Origin: Verrucomicrobiia bacterium
Lineage (GTDB): Bacteria; Verrucomicrobiota; Verrucomicrobiia; Verrucomicrobiales; DEV007
Reading direction: 5' to 3'
NCBI GenBank assembly: GCA_030425385.1
Contig: JAUIAH010000029.1
Coordinates: 1 to 64,000, forward strand
Length of the DNA: 64,000 bases
Below, one piece after another: positions 8,824 through 17,034 of this stretch (the stretch's first letter is position 1; each line of letters begins with the position of its first letter). The notes beneath the pieces are model-generated. The model was not told the origin of the DNA and searched no databases. It saw only the letters and a program-made list of their open reading frames with translations. The translations under genes were made by a program, and so were the position numbers.

Positions 8824-10010
8824 GATCCTTCTTCCACCCACTCAACCGTGAAGTGCGCATACTTGATCGATTTGACCTGTTTGCCTGTATCATCCCTGAC
8901 AAAGTAGCTGTAGGTCGCGTGTAGAGTGCCGTCCTTTGCCTGAATGATGGAGGGGTAGTGAAATTCGCCTTCGCCCTTGGGGGCGTTCTCCAAATGGCGC
9001 GTCCATTTCCAGGTCTCGCCGTCATCCTCCGAAATGGAAACGGCTAACTGATGCCGCCCGTCTTCGGTGTCATTATTGATTGCGAGAAATCGCCCGTCGG
9101 CGAGAGTCATCACTTCCATGCCCGCTCCTGGATTCTTCAATGTTGGGTGATCATAGACCATCCCCCACGTTTCGCCCTCGTCCTTGGATTCACTCACGAG
9201 GACGCGCTTAGGAGGGGGGCCATTGTCGCGCATGTAAGCCACGAGGGTGCCGTCGGTTTTCCGGGCAAAGCTTGGCTGGACGTTGCCCCCTCCAACCATG
9301 GGTTCGCTAAACTGCCAGGAATTGCCCCAGTCATCGGTGTAAGCCACCATGGAGAAATCAAAGCCATCCGAATAAAGGCCGACTAGCAGCCGTCCCTTAT
9401 CAGTGATGTAAGGATGGGCGCGCGTGAACCACCCTAACCGACGCGTCAATTTGTCATCGGCCTGTTGGAACTTCTCATTGGCCCACTCGATGGCTTCCGG
9501 AGTCACCTTGCCCTCCAAGTAGGCCGCCATCTTCTCGCGCACAACCGTGGGAAACGATTCCCCCGGTTTCATGTGCAAGACCTTGGACACCGACCAGACG
9601 GGTGGTTTGTTGGGAGTCTGATAGTCTGTCGAGATCTTGTAGTTCAGCAGGGCCGATTCCCAAAGGTTCGCCTGAATCGTCGGCCAGAAGAGCCAGAGGC
9701 GCTCCTCAGGATCAATGATCATGCAACAGTTGGTATCAGGGAATCCCGGAGTGTCAGCCATGAGAAATGGAGTGCTCCATTTCCCCGTGGCCTTCGCCCA
9801 TCGGGCGCCTCGAATGACGACATCGTCTGACTTGCGTTCACCCGACCCGTGAAACCAGCACACAAGAAGATCTCCGTTAGGGGCCTCCACGATGCAGGAA
9901 CCGTGATTGTGCCAGGACTCAGGAGGGAAGAGCAGTTCGGTGTGAATGGTAGGGGCCGCCGTGAGCGTGCCCGCAAACCATAGTGACGCGAGAAGAAGGG
10001 ATCGCAGCAT
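8820..10010 (-). CDS. Secreted BNR-repeat sialidase-like protein
   Basis: 396 residues with a signal peptide (MLRSLLLASLWFAGTLTAA). The mature protein is a BNR_2-type six-bladed propeller: Asp-box motifs appear as YTDDWGNSW, SKDEGETW and SEDDGETW, and an early 'APNGDLLVCWFHGSGE' stretch resembles the first blade of exo-sialidases. Sialidases of this fold remove terminal sugars from glycans, but PVC bacteria use the same fold for other glycan hydrolases and binding proteins, so the substrate is open. It lies downstream of the phosphatidylserine decarboxylase gene on the same strand. Confidence 0.88.
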   Translation of the reverse strand: MLRSLLLASLWFAGTLTAAPTIHTELLFPPESWHNHGSCIVEAPNGDLLVCWFHGSGERKSDDVVIRGARWAKATGKWSTPFLMADTPGFPDTNCCMIIDPEERLWLFWPTIQANLWESALLNYKISTDYQTPNKPPVWSVSKVLHMKPGESFPTVVREKMAAYLEGKVTPEAIEWANEKFQQADDKLTRRLGWFTRAHPYITDKGRLLVGLYSDGFDFSMVAYTDDWGNSWQFSEPMVGGGNVQPSFARKTDGTLVAYMRDNGPPPKRVLVSESKDEGETWGMVYDHPTLKNPGAGMEVMTLADGRFLAINNDTEDGRHQLAVSISEDDGETWKWTRHLENAPKGEGEFHYPSIIQAKDGTLHATYSYFVRDDTGKQVKSIKYAHFTVEWVEEGS

Positions 10011-10064
10011 GCCTTGTCATATGCCACTCAGCGGGTGGGAAGCAAGCAAGCAGCGATGCCATGC

Positions 10065-10964
10065 TCAAATGCCCCTGCCGGCGCGCTCGCCCATGCGGGC
10101 GTAGAGTTCGATCCCTTTGGCGGTCCATTGGAGGAGATCGTCGCTCAGGCGCACCTTGCCAGGCTCGAAGAGGACGATGGTGGAGGATCCTCCGAAGGCG
10201 AAGTAGCCCATTTCATCACCCTTGGCCATGGGTCGATCAGGAGCGTAAGTCGTCTGGATGCTCCCGACACAGGTGGCCCCGATCGGACAGATGAGCACCT
10301 GCCCAAAGGGTCCGGCATCGATCGTGGTAATGGCCCGTTTGTTCTCCCAGAGGTAGGCGAGGCGTTGACGCAAGGCGATGGGATTGACCGAGTAGAGCGG
10401 GCCGGGAAGGATGCGGAGCGCCGAGGGCACGCCACCGACCGGGAAATGGAAACGATGATAGTCGACCGGACAGAGGCGCGAGAAGAGGAGGCTGCCTCTC
10501 GCATAGCGTTCTGCGAGGGCGTCGTCGCCAAGAAAGCGCGCGAGGTCGAAGCGTTGCCCTTTCACGTAAAACTGTTCGATTTCCGAGACGTCTTGAAATC
10601 CAAAGTGACGGCCGTCTGCAGGAAAGACGAGGGCTTCTTCAGCGGAGGCGATCGGCCGCGCGTCGGGCTTCAGTTTCCGATAGAAGAACTCATTGAAAGT
10701 CGCGAAACTGTCAGGAGCTGCGGCGAACTCTGCCGGATCGAGTCCATACTGCGCGATGAACGGAGCGACTTTGGCTCGGCTCTTCGGTCGGTCCATGCGC
10801 CAGCCGTACCACTTGGAAAAGGCCGCCCGTTTGACGAGAGCGGCAAGGGCAAGTTTCCCTAACGGATGGCCATAAGTCCACTGGAGGAAGCCTTCGCCAT
10901 AGACGGCTTCCGTCTCCAGTGTTTGCGTTTCCCGATGGTAGTACTGGATGGGTGCCGCGCTCAA
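10065..10964 (-). CDS. psd: Phosphatidylserine decarboxylase proenzyme (type II-like)
   Basis: 299 residues. The conserved catalytic stretch LCPVDYHRFHFPVGG is followed by the C-terminal self-cleavage site in the context YFAFGGSSTIVLFE; in this family the chain breaks between Gly and Ser of the GSS/GST motif and the new serine becomes the pyruvoyl group. The enzyme makes phosphatidylethanolamine at the inner membrane. The only sensible start is a TTG at 10964, one base after the stop of the upstream esterase gene (TGAGTTG), which suggests translational coupling. The N-terminal 'QWTYGHPLGKLALAALVKRAAFSKWYG' part is the usual membrane-associated region. Confidence 0.94.
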   Translation of the reverse strand: MSAAPIQYYHRETQTLETEAVYGEGFLQWTYGHPLGKLALAALVKRAAFSKWYGWRMDRPKSRAKVAPFIAQYGLDPAEFAAAPDSFATFNEFFYRKLKPDARPIASAEEALVFPADGRHFGFQDVSEIEQFYVKGQRFDLARFLGDDALAERYARGSLLFSRLCPVDYHRFHFPVGGVPSALRILPGPLYSVNPIALRQRLAYLWENKRAITTIDAGPFGQVLICPIGATCVGSIQTTYAPDRPMAKGDEMGYFAFGGSSTIVLFEPGKVRLSDDLLQWTAKGIELYARMGERAGRGI

Positions 10965-10965
10965 C

Positions 10966-12423
10966 TCAGGGAAGTTCTTGCACGTTCACCTTACGAAAGT
11001 AGATGGGCGCTCCGGCGTGCTTGCCCTGGAGACCAATGAAGCCCTTCGTCTCCAAGGAAGCCTTGGGCTTGTTGAGCCATGGTGGGATCGCACTGCCGTC
11101 AGGGTTCTTCTCGGCAGAGGTCCATTTGCTGAGATCGATCTTGTTCACGGTCTCGCCGTTCAGGTCAACGGTAATGTGAGAGTCCTGACAGGTGACCCGA
11201 TAATGATTCCATTCGCCTGGTTTCTTCACGAGAGACTTGGTGGCGGCTTGGTGACCGAAGATGGCGGCACACTGCCAGGTCTTGTCAGCTTCCGCCCATT
11301 GCTTGGCGTAATCGTCGGCGATCTGAATCTCGACCGAGTTGGGGATCCAATTGTCGCGATCACTGCAGTAGACCACCACCCCGCTATTCGTCCCTTCCGC
11401 TGTCTTGAATTCCAGGTCGAGGATGAAGTTGTCGTAGGGGCGCTTGGTCCAGATGGCTTGATCTTCGGAAGCGGTGAGCACCCCGTCGTCATCCACCGTC
11501 CAGACGCCCTCGGGGAAGTCGGCATCTTCTAACGCTTTCTCTGCGAACAAGGGCACGGCAGGTTTGGCCACGAATCCCTGTTCTTGGAGGAAGAATGTGA
11601 GGGCGGCGGTCCAAGGGTGACCGTTAGCGAGACCGATGCCGTGACGGCCTTTCTGATAGACATGCAAGTCCATGGGCACGCCGGCCTTCTGTAAGGCGGC
11701 GGCAAACATCAGACTGTTCTCGACCGGAACGGCCTTGTCTTCCGCCGTGTGCCAGAGAAAGGTCGGGGGCGTCTGCGGGGTCACCTGAAGCTCATTGGAA
11801 AGGAGCCAAACATCGCTGGCCGATGGGCGGTCGCCTAACAAATTCCGACGAGACCCGCCATGGGACCAGGGCCCCATGGAAATGACTGGGTAACAAAGAA
11901 TGCCCAAGTCCGGCCGGGACGATTCGCGCTCGATTATATCCTCGGCATCTGGCTTTCCGGCGTCGAAATGGGTTAGTAGAGTGCTGGCGAGATGGCCACC
12001 GGCGGATGATCCCATGATCCCCACGCGTTTGGGATCGACTTTCCAGGCGCTCGCTTTCGAGCGGACGGTGCGCACGGCCCGGGCGGCGTCGTGGAGCATT
12101 GTGGGATGTTTGTATCCGTGCGGTCCTAACCGATACCGCAACACGAACGCGGCGATGCCATGGTCATTCAGCCAGAGAGCATAGTCGTGCCCCTCGTGCC
12201 GGGCCAGTCCACCGTAGCCACCTCCGGGACAGACGACCACTGCTGGCATAGGACCTGCCGCGTCCTCGGGAAGATAGGCCTGAAGCGATGGAATGTCGTG
12301 GGGCGCTTCGCCTTGAGCTCCCGGTGCGCCGTCAGGCCACAATGGAAGGTGCTCGGGTTCGGCGACGGCAGTCGATAGAATGGCGGCAAGTGCCCCAAGG
12401 ACGAGGGTGGTCGGTTTCTGCAT
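10966..12423 (-). CDS. Secreted esterase (alpha/beta hydrolase) fused to a DUF1080/3-keto-disaccharide hydrolase domain
   Basis: 485 residues with a signal peptide ([23 protein letters not shown]). Residues about 25-290 are a BD-FAE/acetyl-xylan-esterase-like hydrolase: oxyanion loop CPGGGYGGL, nucleophile elbow GSSAGGH, acidic residue in HTAEDKAVP and the His in [10 protein letters not shown]. Residues about 300-485 form a beta-sandwich of the DUF1080 (PF06439) type with [29 protein letters not shown] and GFIGLQ. Such fusions occur in PVC polysaccharide degraders; the esterase would deacetylate glycans and the second domain bind or cleave 3-keto-sugars. It is translationally coupled to psd, an odd partner for a secreted hydrolase. 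Confidence 0.92.
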   Translation of the reverse strand: MQKPTTLVLGALAAILSTAVAEPEHLPLWPDGAPGAQGEAPHDIPSLQAYLPEDAAGPMPAVVVCPGGGYGGLARHEGHDYALWLNDHGIAAFVLRYRLGPHGYKHPTMLHDAARAVRTVRSKASAWKVDPKRVGIMGSSAGGHLASTLLTHFDAGKPDAEDIIERESSRPDLGILCYPVISMGPWSHGGSRRNLLGDRPSASDVWLLSNELQVTPQTPPTFLWHTAEDKAVPVENSLMFAAALQKAGVPMDLHVYQKGRHGIGLANGHPWTAALTFFLQEQGFVAKPAVPLFAEKALEDADFPEGVWTVDDDGVLTASEDQAIWTKRPYDNFILDLEFKTAEGTNSGVVVYCSDRDNWIPNSVEIQIADDYAKQWAEADKTWQCAAIFGHQAATKSLVKKPGEWNHYRVTCQDSHITVDLNGETVNKIDLSKWTSAEKNPDGSAIPPWLNKPKASLETKGFIGLQGKHAGAPIYFRKVNVQELP

Positions 12424-12492
12424 GATGGGAAATGAAACACCTTTCCGTGACTCTGCCTAGCGCGATGGTGAGAAATCCCCTACGGTCTCGCC

Positions 12493-12969
12493 ATGATTCG
12501 AACCGGACTAGGATACGACGTGCATCAGTTTGCCGAAGGGCGCCCTCTCGTGTTAGGCGGGGTCACCATCCCGCACGATCGCGGTCTGGCTGGGCATTCC
12601 GATGCAGATGTCCTCTGCCACGCCATCGCCGACGCCGTGCTCGGGGCGATGGGCGAGCCCGACATCGGCCATTTCTTCCCGCCGAACGATCCCGCTTGTG
12701 AGGGCATTTGTAGTTTGGAAATCCTCCGCAAAGCCCGCAGCCTCGCCGACGCCCACGGAGCCACCTTGCACAACATCGATAGCACGCTCATCGCCGAAGC
12801 TCCCAAGATCTTGCCACATGCCGCCGCCATGAAAGGTCACATCGCAGAAGCGTTAGGCCTCACCGAATCACAGATCGGTATCAAAGCCACGACGAATGAG
12901 AAGATGGGCTTCCTCGGGCGCCAGGAAGGCATGGCCGCTATGGCCGTGGCCACGATCGACATGCCCTAA
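12493..12969 (+). CDS. ispF: 2-C-methyl-D-erythritol 2,4-cyclodiphosphate synthase
   Basis: 158 residues, the normal length. Metal ligands are in GLGYDVHQF near the N-terminus and in GHSDADVLCHAIADA; the nucleotide-binding end reads IKATTNEKMGFLGRQEG. IspF makes the cyclic diphosphate of the non-mevalonate isoprenoid route. The gene stands alone: the divergent esterase gene starts 69 bases upstream and the convergent M56/PBP gene ends 45 bases downstream. No ispD is visible nearby. Confidence 0.97.
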   Translation: MIRTGLGYDVHQFAEGRPLVLGGVTIPHDRGLAGHSDADVLCHAIADAVLGAMGEPDIGHFFPPNDPACEGICSLEILRKARSLADAHGATLHNIDSTLIAEAPKILPHAAAMKGHIAEALGLTESQIGIKATTNEKMGFLGRQEGMAAMAVATIDMP

Positions 12970-13014
12970 GCATGGTGTAGAAGAATCTGTTAGGATCCTC
13001 TCGCTGTCCACTTT

Positions 13015-15750
13015 CTATCTGGTTGCGCGCATGAGCCAACGTTCAAAGAACGCTTTCACGATGGGCGCGGCGTCTTTGGAGCCTCGGATGTTCTCACCGG
13101 GCGCTCCTTCAAGAACGAGGGAGAACGCGTAGCGCGGTTCTCTGGCGGGGAGATAGCCGGCGGCCGAGGCGAGAAAGCGGCCTTCTTTCCACTGGCCGGT
13201 GCTCGTGATGGCGGCCATTTCCACTCCGGGAATGGCGAGGGGCCTTGTGGTGCTGCTAGGGGCGTTCGTCGCAGCGATGAAGGCGTCCCTCACATAGCGC
13301 ACATTTCTCTCTGGCCAATTGAGATTGGTTGCCTCTCGTGGTTGCTCCTTCAGGAGGCGTGTGTGGACGCGTTGTTTCCCAGAAGCGAGACAGGCCATCA
13401 TCTGAGCGGTCTGCAATGGGGTGAGGGTGAAGTCGCCATAACCAATACCCATCTTGATCACAAACGAATCCGTTCCGTAGTCCTCTCTATTTGGAAACTT
13501 CCCAGAGCCTTCGGGCAGAGGGAGACCCGTGGGTTGTCCTAGTCCCAACGCTTTCGCCATGTCTTGAAAGGGCTCGAGGCCCATTTGCTGTGCTGCTCGG
13601 TAGAACCACGAATGGCAACCCCTCATCAACGCTCCTTCAAGGTCGATGGGTCCATGCGCGGTGTGGTTTGGATCCGAGTGATACTGATCACCAATAGCCA
13701 CTCGGCCCGTGCAAACGACTTGAAATTCTTGTTCAAACGAGCCGGCATTCAATCCCGCCAGCGCTACAAACGGCTTGAAGGCTTGGCCGGGGGAGTAGGA
13801 TCCTTGAAAGGCGCGTCCGAAGAGGGGATGCCGTGGGTCCTCTCGCAACGTCTTGAACCTTGGCTGTGAGAGTGGTGGCACGAAGAGGTTCGGGTCATAG
13901 CCTGGCCACGAGTGGAGCAGGAGTACCTCTCCGGTCTGGGGATCCATGACCACAAAGCCACCCGATGAATCAGGCTTCTGGTTGACAATGATCTCCCTGG
14001 CGAGTTGGTGCATCTCTAAGTCTAACGTCGTCACAAGATCCTTGCCTCGCTGCGCGCTTTCGATCATCTCGGCCTGGATCAAATGCTCGCCTTCATCCAG
14101 CGAGGCCTCGATGGCCCCTGGGGTTCCTCGCAAATACGCATCGAAAGATTTCTCCAAACCCGTTTTCCCTTCAAGATCATCGCCAAGAAGCTCACCCTCA
14201 ACGAGAAGACCAGTGCTCGCAGGCGTGCGCCTTCCAAGATAGCCTAACAGATGGCCTGTCAGCTCTCCATGAGGATGATCTCTGACGATAGTGGATTGGA
14301 GAAACATCCCCAGATCGGCAGTGCGGAGTTTCTCCGCCTGTTCTTCTGTCAGGAGATGCTCGAAGAGGTAAGGGACCGCAGGGCGCTTGGCGAAATGCGC
14401 GTCTACCTGATTCGCATCCACTTCCCAAGAAGTGCCCAGGATGCGATTGGCCTCGTCGAGCTGAGTGGCCACGCCTTCGCCCGACAACTGAACCCCCTCA
14501 ATCACACTGGGAAAGGCCCATTCATAAGCCAGGCGATGCCCTGCCAGCACCTGGCCATGGCGATCCAGTATGGCGCCTCGCTTGGCAGGCACGCCGACGG
14601 TGACTGTTCGCTTGACGTCTCGCGAGTCACTTGTGGGGACGAGGGCCGAGGCTAATGCTTCCTCATCGACGTTGGTGGGGACATACGTGAATGAACGCGC
14701 CGTTTCCTCTTCTTCTTGCCCGCGGATGGCGACTGTCAATGTCACTAATCCTAACAATCCGAGCACCAGGCGTGCACGTCTTGAAGGTGGAGAAGGAAAG
14801 CTGTCTTTGGAGATGGCGGCAAGGCGATGAAGGAGCCGCTTCGTGTCCGCTCCCAATCCACTGACCATGGCTGGAGACGTGTCCGAAGTGGTTTCAAAGG
14901 TCCAGGCGAGGGCCGTGGCATAGGCCATGCGGAGGTGAGGAAATGATCGCATGACTTCGGCGTCGCAGGCCATTTCTTCCCAATGGCTGAGTTGGCGTCG
15001 CGTCCACCAGAGAACAGGGTTCCACCAGAACGCAGTCGTCGCGAGGACTTCCACCCAACGCACCCAATGATCGCGACGCTTCAAGTGCACCAGTTCATGG
15101 GCGATGACGCTCTCCAGTTGATGGGTGTCGAAATGATCGAGGCTCTTCTGTGACAACGATAGGATAGGTCGCCGTCCCATCAGCACGACAAAAGGAGCGG
15201 CTGATCCTCGCAAGATCACCATTCGCGGGAGAGTGCGAATGCCTAACGATGTGGCGATGCGAGTCGCGCGCGCACACATGTCTTTGGGTGCTGCTTGCGC
15301 TGATCGGATCTGGCGTCGCAGCCGCAAGAGGTGATGGCTCATGACTAGCAACCAAACCAGACTTCCCGTCGTCCAAACGAACATGCTGACATCCTTCCAC
15401 GACCAGGATTGAGCCAGGGACACAGACTCTTGAGTGGTTGCGGACCCTTCATGAGATGGCTGAGGGTCACTGGGCGGTGAGAGGGAAACTGGTGGTTGCT
15501 CTGAGAGGATGGGACCACTCGTTTCGGGAGATGCTGCAGGTGCGAGAGTCGGTAGGCTCTTCTGATCATTGACCTTGCTGACGGTCAGTCCAATTGAGAT
15601 TGGCAGCGTGACGGGCACGGCGAATTTGATTAGGACGATGAGCCAGACCAGGTGAAGCCATTCTGGGCGCTTGATGATGCGGCCTAACAAGGTTGCCAGT
15701 ATCGCCAACGCCGTGGTGATGGCGATGACATTGATGGTATCTACGGTCAT
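13015..15750 (-). CDS. BlaR1-like M56 membrane peptidase fused to a catalytically dead PBP2-like transpeptidase domain
   Basis: 911 residues. The first part is an M56 (BlaR1/MecR1) module: membrane helices near 5-22, 34-55 and 120-140, the zinc motif HELVHLKRRDHW at about 217, the VLWWTRRQLSHWEEMACDAEV segment, and a helix at about 345. From about 385 the chain turns into a PBP2-type module: a dimerisation domain (PAKRGAILDRHGQVLA, then a GHLLGYLGR segment) and a transpeptidase-like domain (GGFVVMDPQTGEVLLLHSWPGYDPN). At the three active-site positions it has QAFK for SxxK (about 654), GCH for SxN (about 712) and STG for KTG (about 848). It follows the BlaI-type repressor gene by 11 bases. 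It probably senses beta-lactams, muropeptides or lipid II without catalysis. Confidence 0.9.
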   Translation of the reverse strand: MTVDTINVIAITTALAILATLLGRIIKRPEWLHLVWLIVLIKFAVPVTLPISIGLTVSKVNDQKSLPTLAPAASPETSGPILSEQPPVSLSPPSDPQPSHEGSATTQESVSLAQSWSWKDVSMFVWTTGSLVWLLVMSHHLLRLRRQIRSAQAAPKDMCARATRIATSLGIRTLPRMVILRGSAAPFVVLMGRRPILSLSQKSLDHFDTHQLESVIAHELVHLKRRDHWVRWVEVLATTAFWWNPVLWWTRRQLSHWEEMACDAEVMRSFPHLRMAYATALAWTFETTSDTSPAMVSGLGADTKRLLHRLAAISKDSFPSPPSRRARLVLGLLGLVTLTVAIRGQEEEETARSFTYVPTNVDEEALASALVPTSDSRDVKRTVTVGVPAKRGAILDRHGQVLAGHRLAYEWAFPSVIEGVQLSGEGVATQLDEANRILGTSWEVDANQVDAHFAKRPAVPYLFEHLLTEEQAEKLRTADLGMFLQSTIVRDHPHGELTGHLLGYLGRRTPASTGLLVEGELLGDDLEGKTGLEKSFDAYLRGTPGAIEASLDEGEHLIQAEMIESAQRGKDLVTTLDLEMHQLAREIIVNQKPDSSGGFVVMDPQTGEVLLLHSWPGYDPNLFVPPLSQPRFKTLREDPRHPLFGRAFQGSYSPGQAFKPFVALAGLNAGSFEQEFQVVCTGRVAIGDQYHSDPNHTAHGPIDLEGALMRGCHSWFYRAAQQMGLEPFQDMAKALGLGQPTGLPLPEGSGKFPNREDYGTDSFVIKMGIGYGDFTLTPLQTAQMMACLASGKQRVHTRLLKEQPREATNLNWPERNVRYVRDAFIAATNAPSSTTRPLAIPGVEMAAITSTGQWKEGRFLASAAGYLPAREPRYAFSLVLEGAPGENIRGSKDAAPIVKAFFERWLMRATR

Positions 15751-15761
15751 GATGTGAGTGC

Positions 15762-16154
15762 TTATGGAGTATCGTCTTCCAGTTCGGAGAGGGCCTCGCG
15801 GATCGCCTGGCGATCCTCTTCCTTGAGTGCGCCACCCCTTACCAGGTGCGAAACGAGCGGCCCGAAGGATCCTCCGCAGAGTTTCTCGGCAAGAGTGGTC
15901 AAGTGACTCGCAATGAGGTCCTCCCGTTGGACAGCCGCGGCAAACACGTGTGCCCGCTGCGAGCGATCACGCACGACGCAGCCCTTCTTCTCCAGGCGCA
16001 TGAGAAGCGTTTGGACGGTGGCATACTCTCCCTTTCCCCCCCGCGAATAAAGCGATGGGACGAGGCTTGCGATGGCTTGATGAGGCCGCTCCCACAGTGC
16101 CTGGAGAATCGCCAGCTCGGCATCGGTGACTTCAATCTTGCGGGGATGGGTCAT
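15762..16154 (-). CDS. BlaI/MecI-family transcriptional repressor
   Basis: 130 residues from the ATG at 16154 (MTHPRKIEVTDAELAILQALWE). A winged-helix DNA-binding domain (IASLVPSLYSRGGKGEYATVQTLLMRLEKKGCV) is followed by a dimerisation helix region (LIASHLTTLAEKLCGGSFGPLVSHLV), as in BlaI/MecI. The upstream frame is open but contains no family sequence. In known systems the M56 sensor triggers cleavage of the repressor; here the sensor gene follows after 11 bases, so the pair should be autoregulated through the palindromes at 16171-16197. Confidence 0.93.
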   Translation of the reverse strand: MTHPRKIEVTDAELAILQALWERPHQAIASLVPSLYSRGGKGEYATVQTLLMRLEKKGCVVRDRSQRAHVFAAAVQREDLIASHLTTLAEKLCGGSFGPLVSHLVRGGALKEEDRQAIREALSELEDDTP

Positions 16155-16170
16155 ACTCAGACCATTTGTT

Positions 16171-16197
16171 TGACTTAAAGTCAGACATGTTGTCTGA
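16171..16197. promoter_or_regulatory. Two overlapping operator-like palindromes upstream of the BlaI-type gene
   Basis: Two perfect inverted repeats sit 17 bases upstream of the repressor start: TGACTT-A-AAGTCA at 16171-16183 and TCAGACA-TGT-TGTCTGA at 16181-16197, sharing three bases. BlaI/MecI proteins bind dyads in front of their own genes, so these are the natural operator candidates. The same intergenic region could also control the divergent cyclase gene starting at 16252. Confidence 0.65.
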
Positions 16198-16251
16198 GAT
16201 GCCAACGATTTCGTGGTGCATTCTGTGAGCACGATCCTATGCTCTACAAGC

Positions 16252-16839
16252 ATGTCGCGTTTGTTTGATCGATTGTGTGCCTTTGGCGGGGATCGGGAGG
16301 ATCCGGACTTCGCTGCGGAGTTGTGGGATGCCTTTGGTGTGGAGCGCACCGTGGTGGTGGTGGATATGGCAGGATTCACCATTACCTCCCGGGAGAAGGG
16401 GGTGGTTTATTACCTCACATTGATCCAGGAAATGCGAGCCTTAACGGCGCCACTGGTAGAAGCCTGTGAGGGTGCTGTCGTGAAGTTCGAGGCGGATAAT
16501 CTCTTTGCGGTGTTTCCCCATCCGCGTCTAGCGATGTCATTTGTCGTCGCCATGATGGACGAGGCGGCCTGTCGCAACGCAGGTCGTGAGCGTTCTCAGC
16601 AGATCCGGCTCTGCGCTGGCCTGGATCACGGGATGATCTTGTTAGACGATCATGACTTCTTTGGGGATGCGGTCAATCTCGCGAGCAAGCTAGGCGAAGA
16701 CCTGGCTCGAACCGGTGAGGTATTGGTTTCGGAGACGGTGTGTGATCAGTTAGGCAATGAGCCTTATACTTTTCGAGAAGTGGGCAGCCATGGCTTCTAT
16801 GGGACGACCACTCCCGTCTTTCGTTGGGAGCGGACCTAG
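16252..16839 (+). CDS. Class III nucleotidyl cyclase, single domain
   Basis: 195 residues from the ATG at 16252 (MSRLFDRLCAFGG); an upstream in-frame start at 16213 would fall in the operator region. Catalytic features: first metal Asp in VVVDMAGFT, base-recognising Lys and second metal Asp in VVKFEADNLFAVF, and the GDAVNLASKL segment with the transition-state Asn. The usual Arg four residues after that Asn is Lys here. There is no membrane or sensor domain, so it is a soluble cyclase making cAMP or a similar cyclic nucleotide. It is divergent from the BlaI/M56 pair. Confidence 0.88.
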   Translation: MSRLFDRLCAFGGDREDPDFAAELWDAFGVERTVVVVDMAGFTITSREKGVVYYLTLIQEMRALTAPLVEACEGAVVKFEADNLFAVFPHPRLAMSFVVAMMDEAACRNAGRERSQQIRLCAGLDHGMILLDDHDFFGDAVNLASKLGEDLARTGEVLVSETVCDQLGNEPYTFREVGSHGFYGTTTPVFRWERT

Positions 16840-16852
16840 CTCGCTCGCAACT

Positions 16853-16876
16853 CTATCTGACGAAAACGTAAGATAG
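16853..16876 (+). terminator. Hairpin after the cyclase gene
   Basis: A stem of ten positions with one G-A mismatch (CTATCTGACG / CGTAAGATAG) and an AAAA loop, 13 bases after the cyclase stop. No T-run follows, so it is at best a weak terminator. Confidence 0.35.
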
Positions 16877-17034
16877 ACAACTTAACCGGTTGATTGTGAG
16901 TATGTTGAGTGGTCTTAGGAGTGCCGAATGCGCCGTGGCGCGAGGTGCTGGAGTTTGACAGAACTCAGCGATGGCGTGAGCCTCCTGCCTATCTCCATAC
17001 TGGGCAAGGCAACGATACCAACCACTTCACTATC

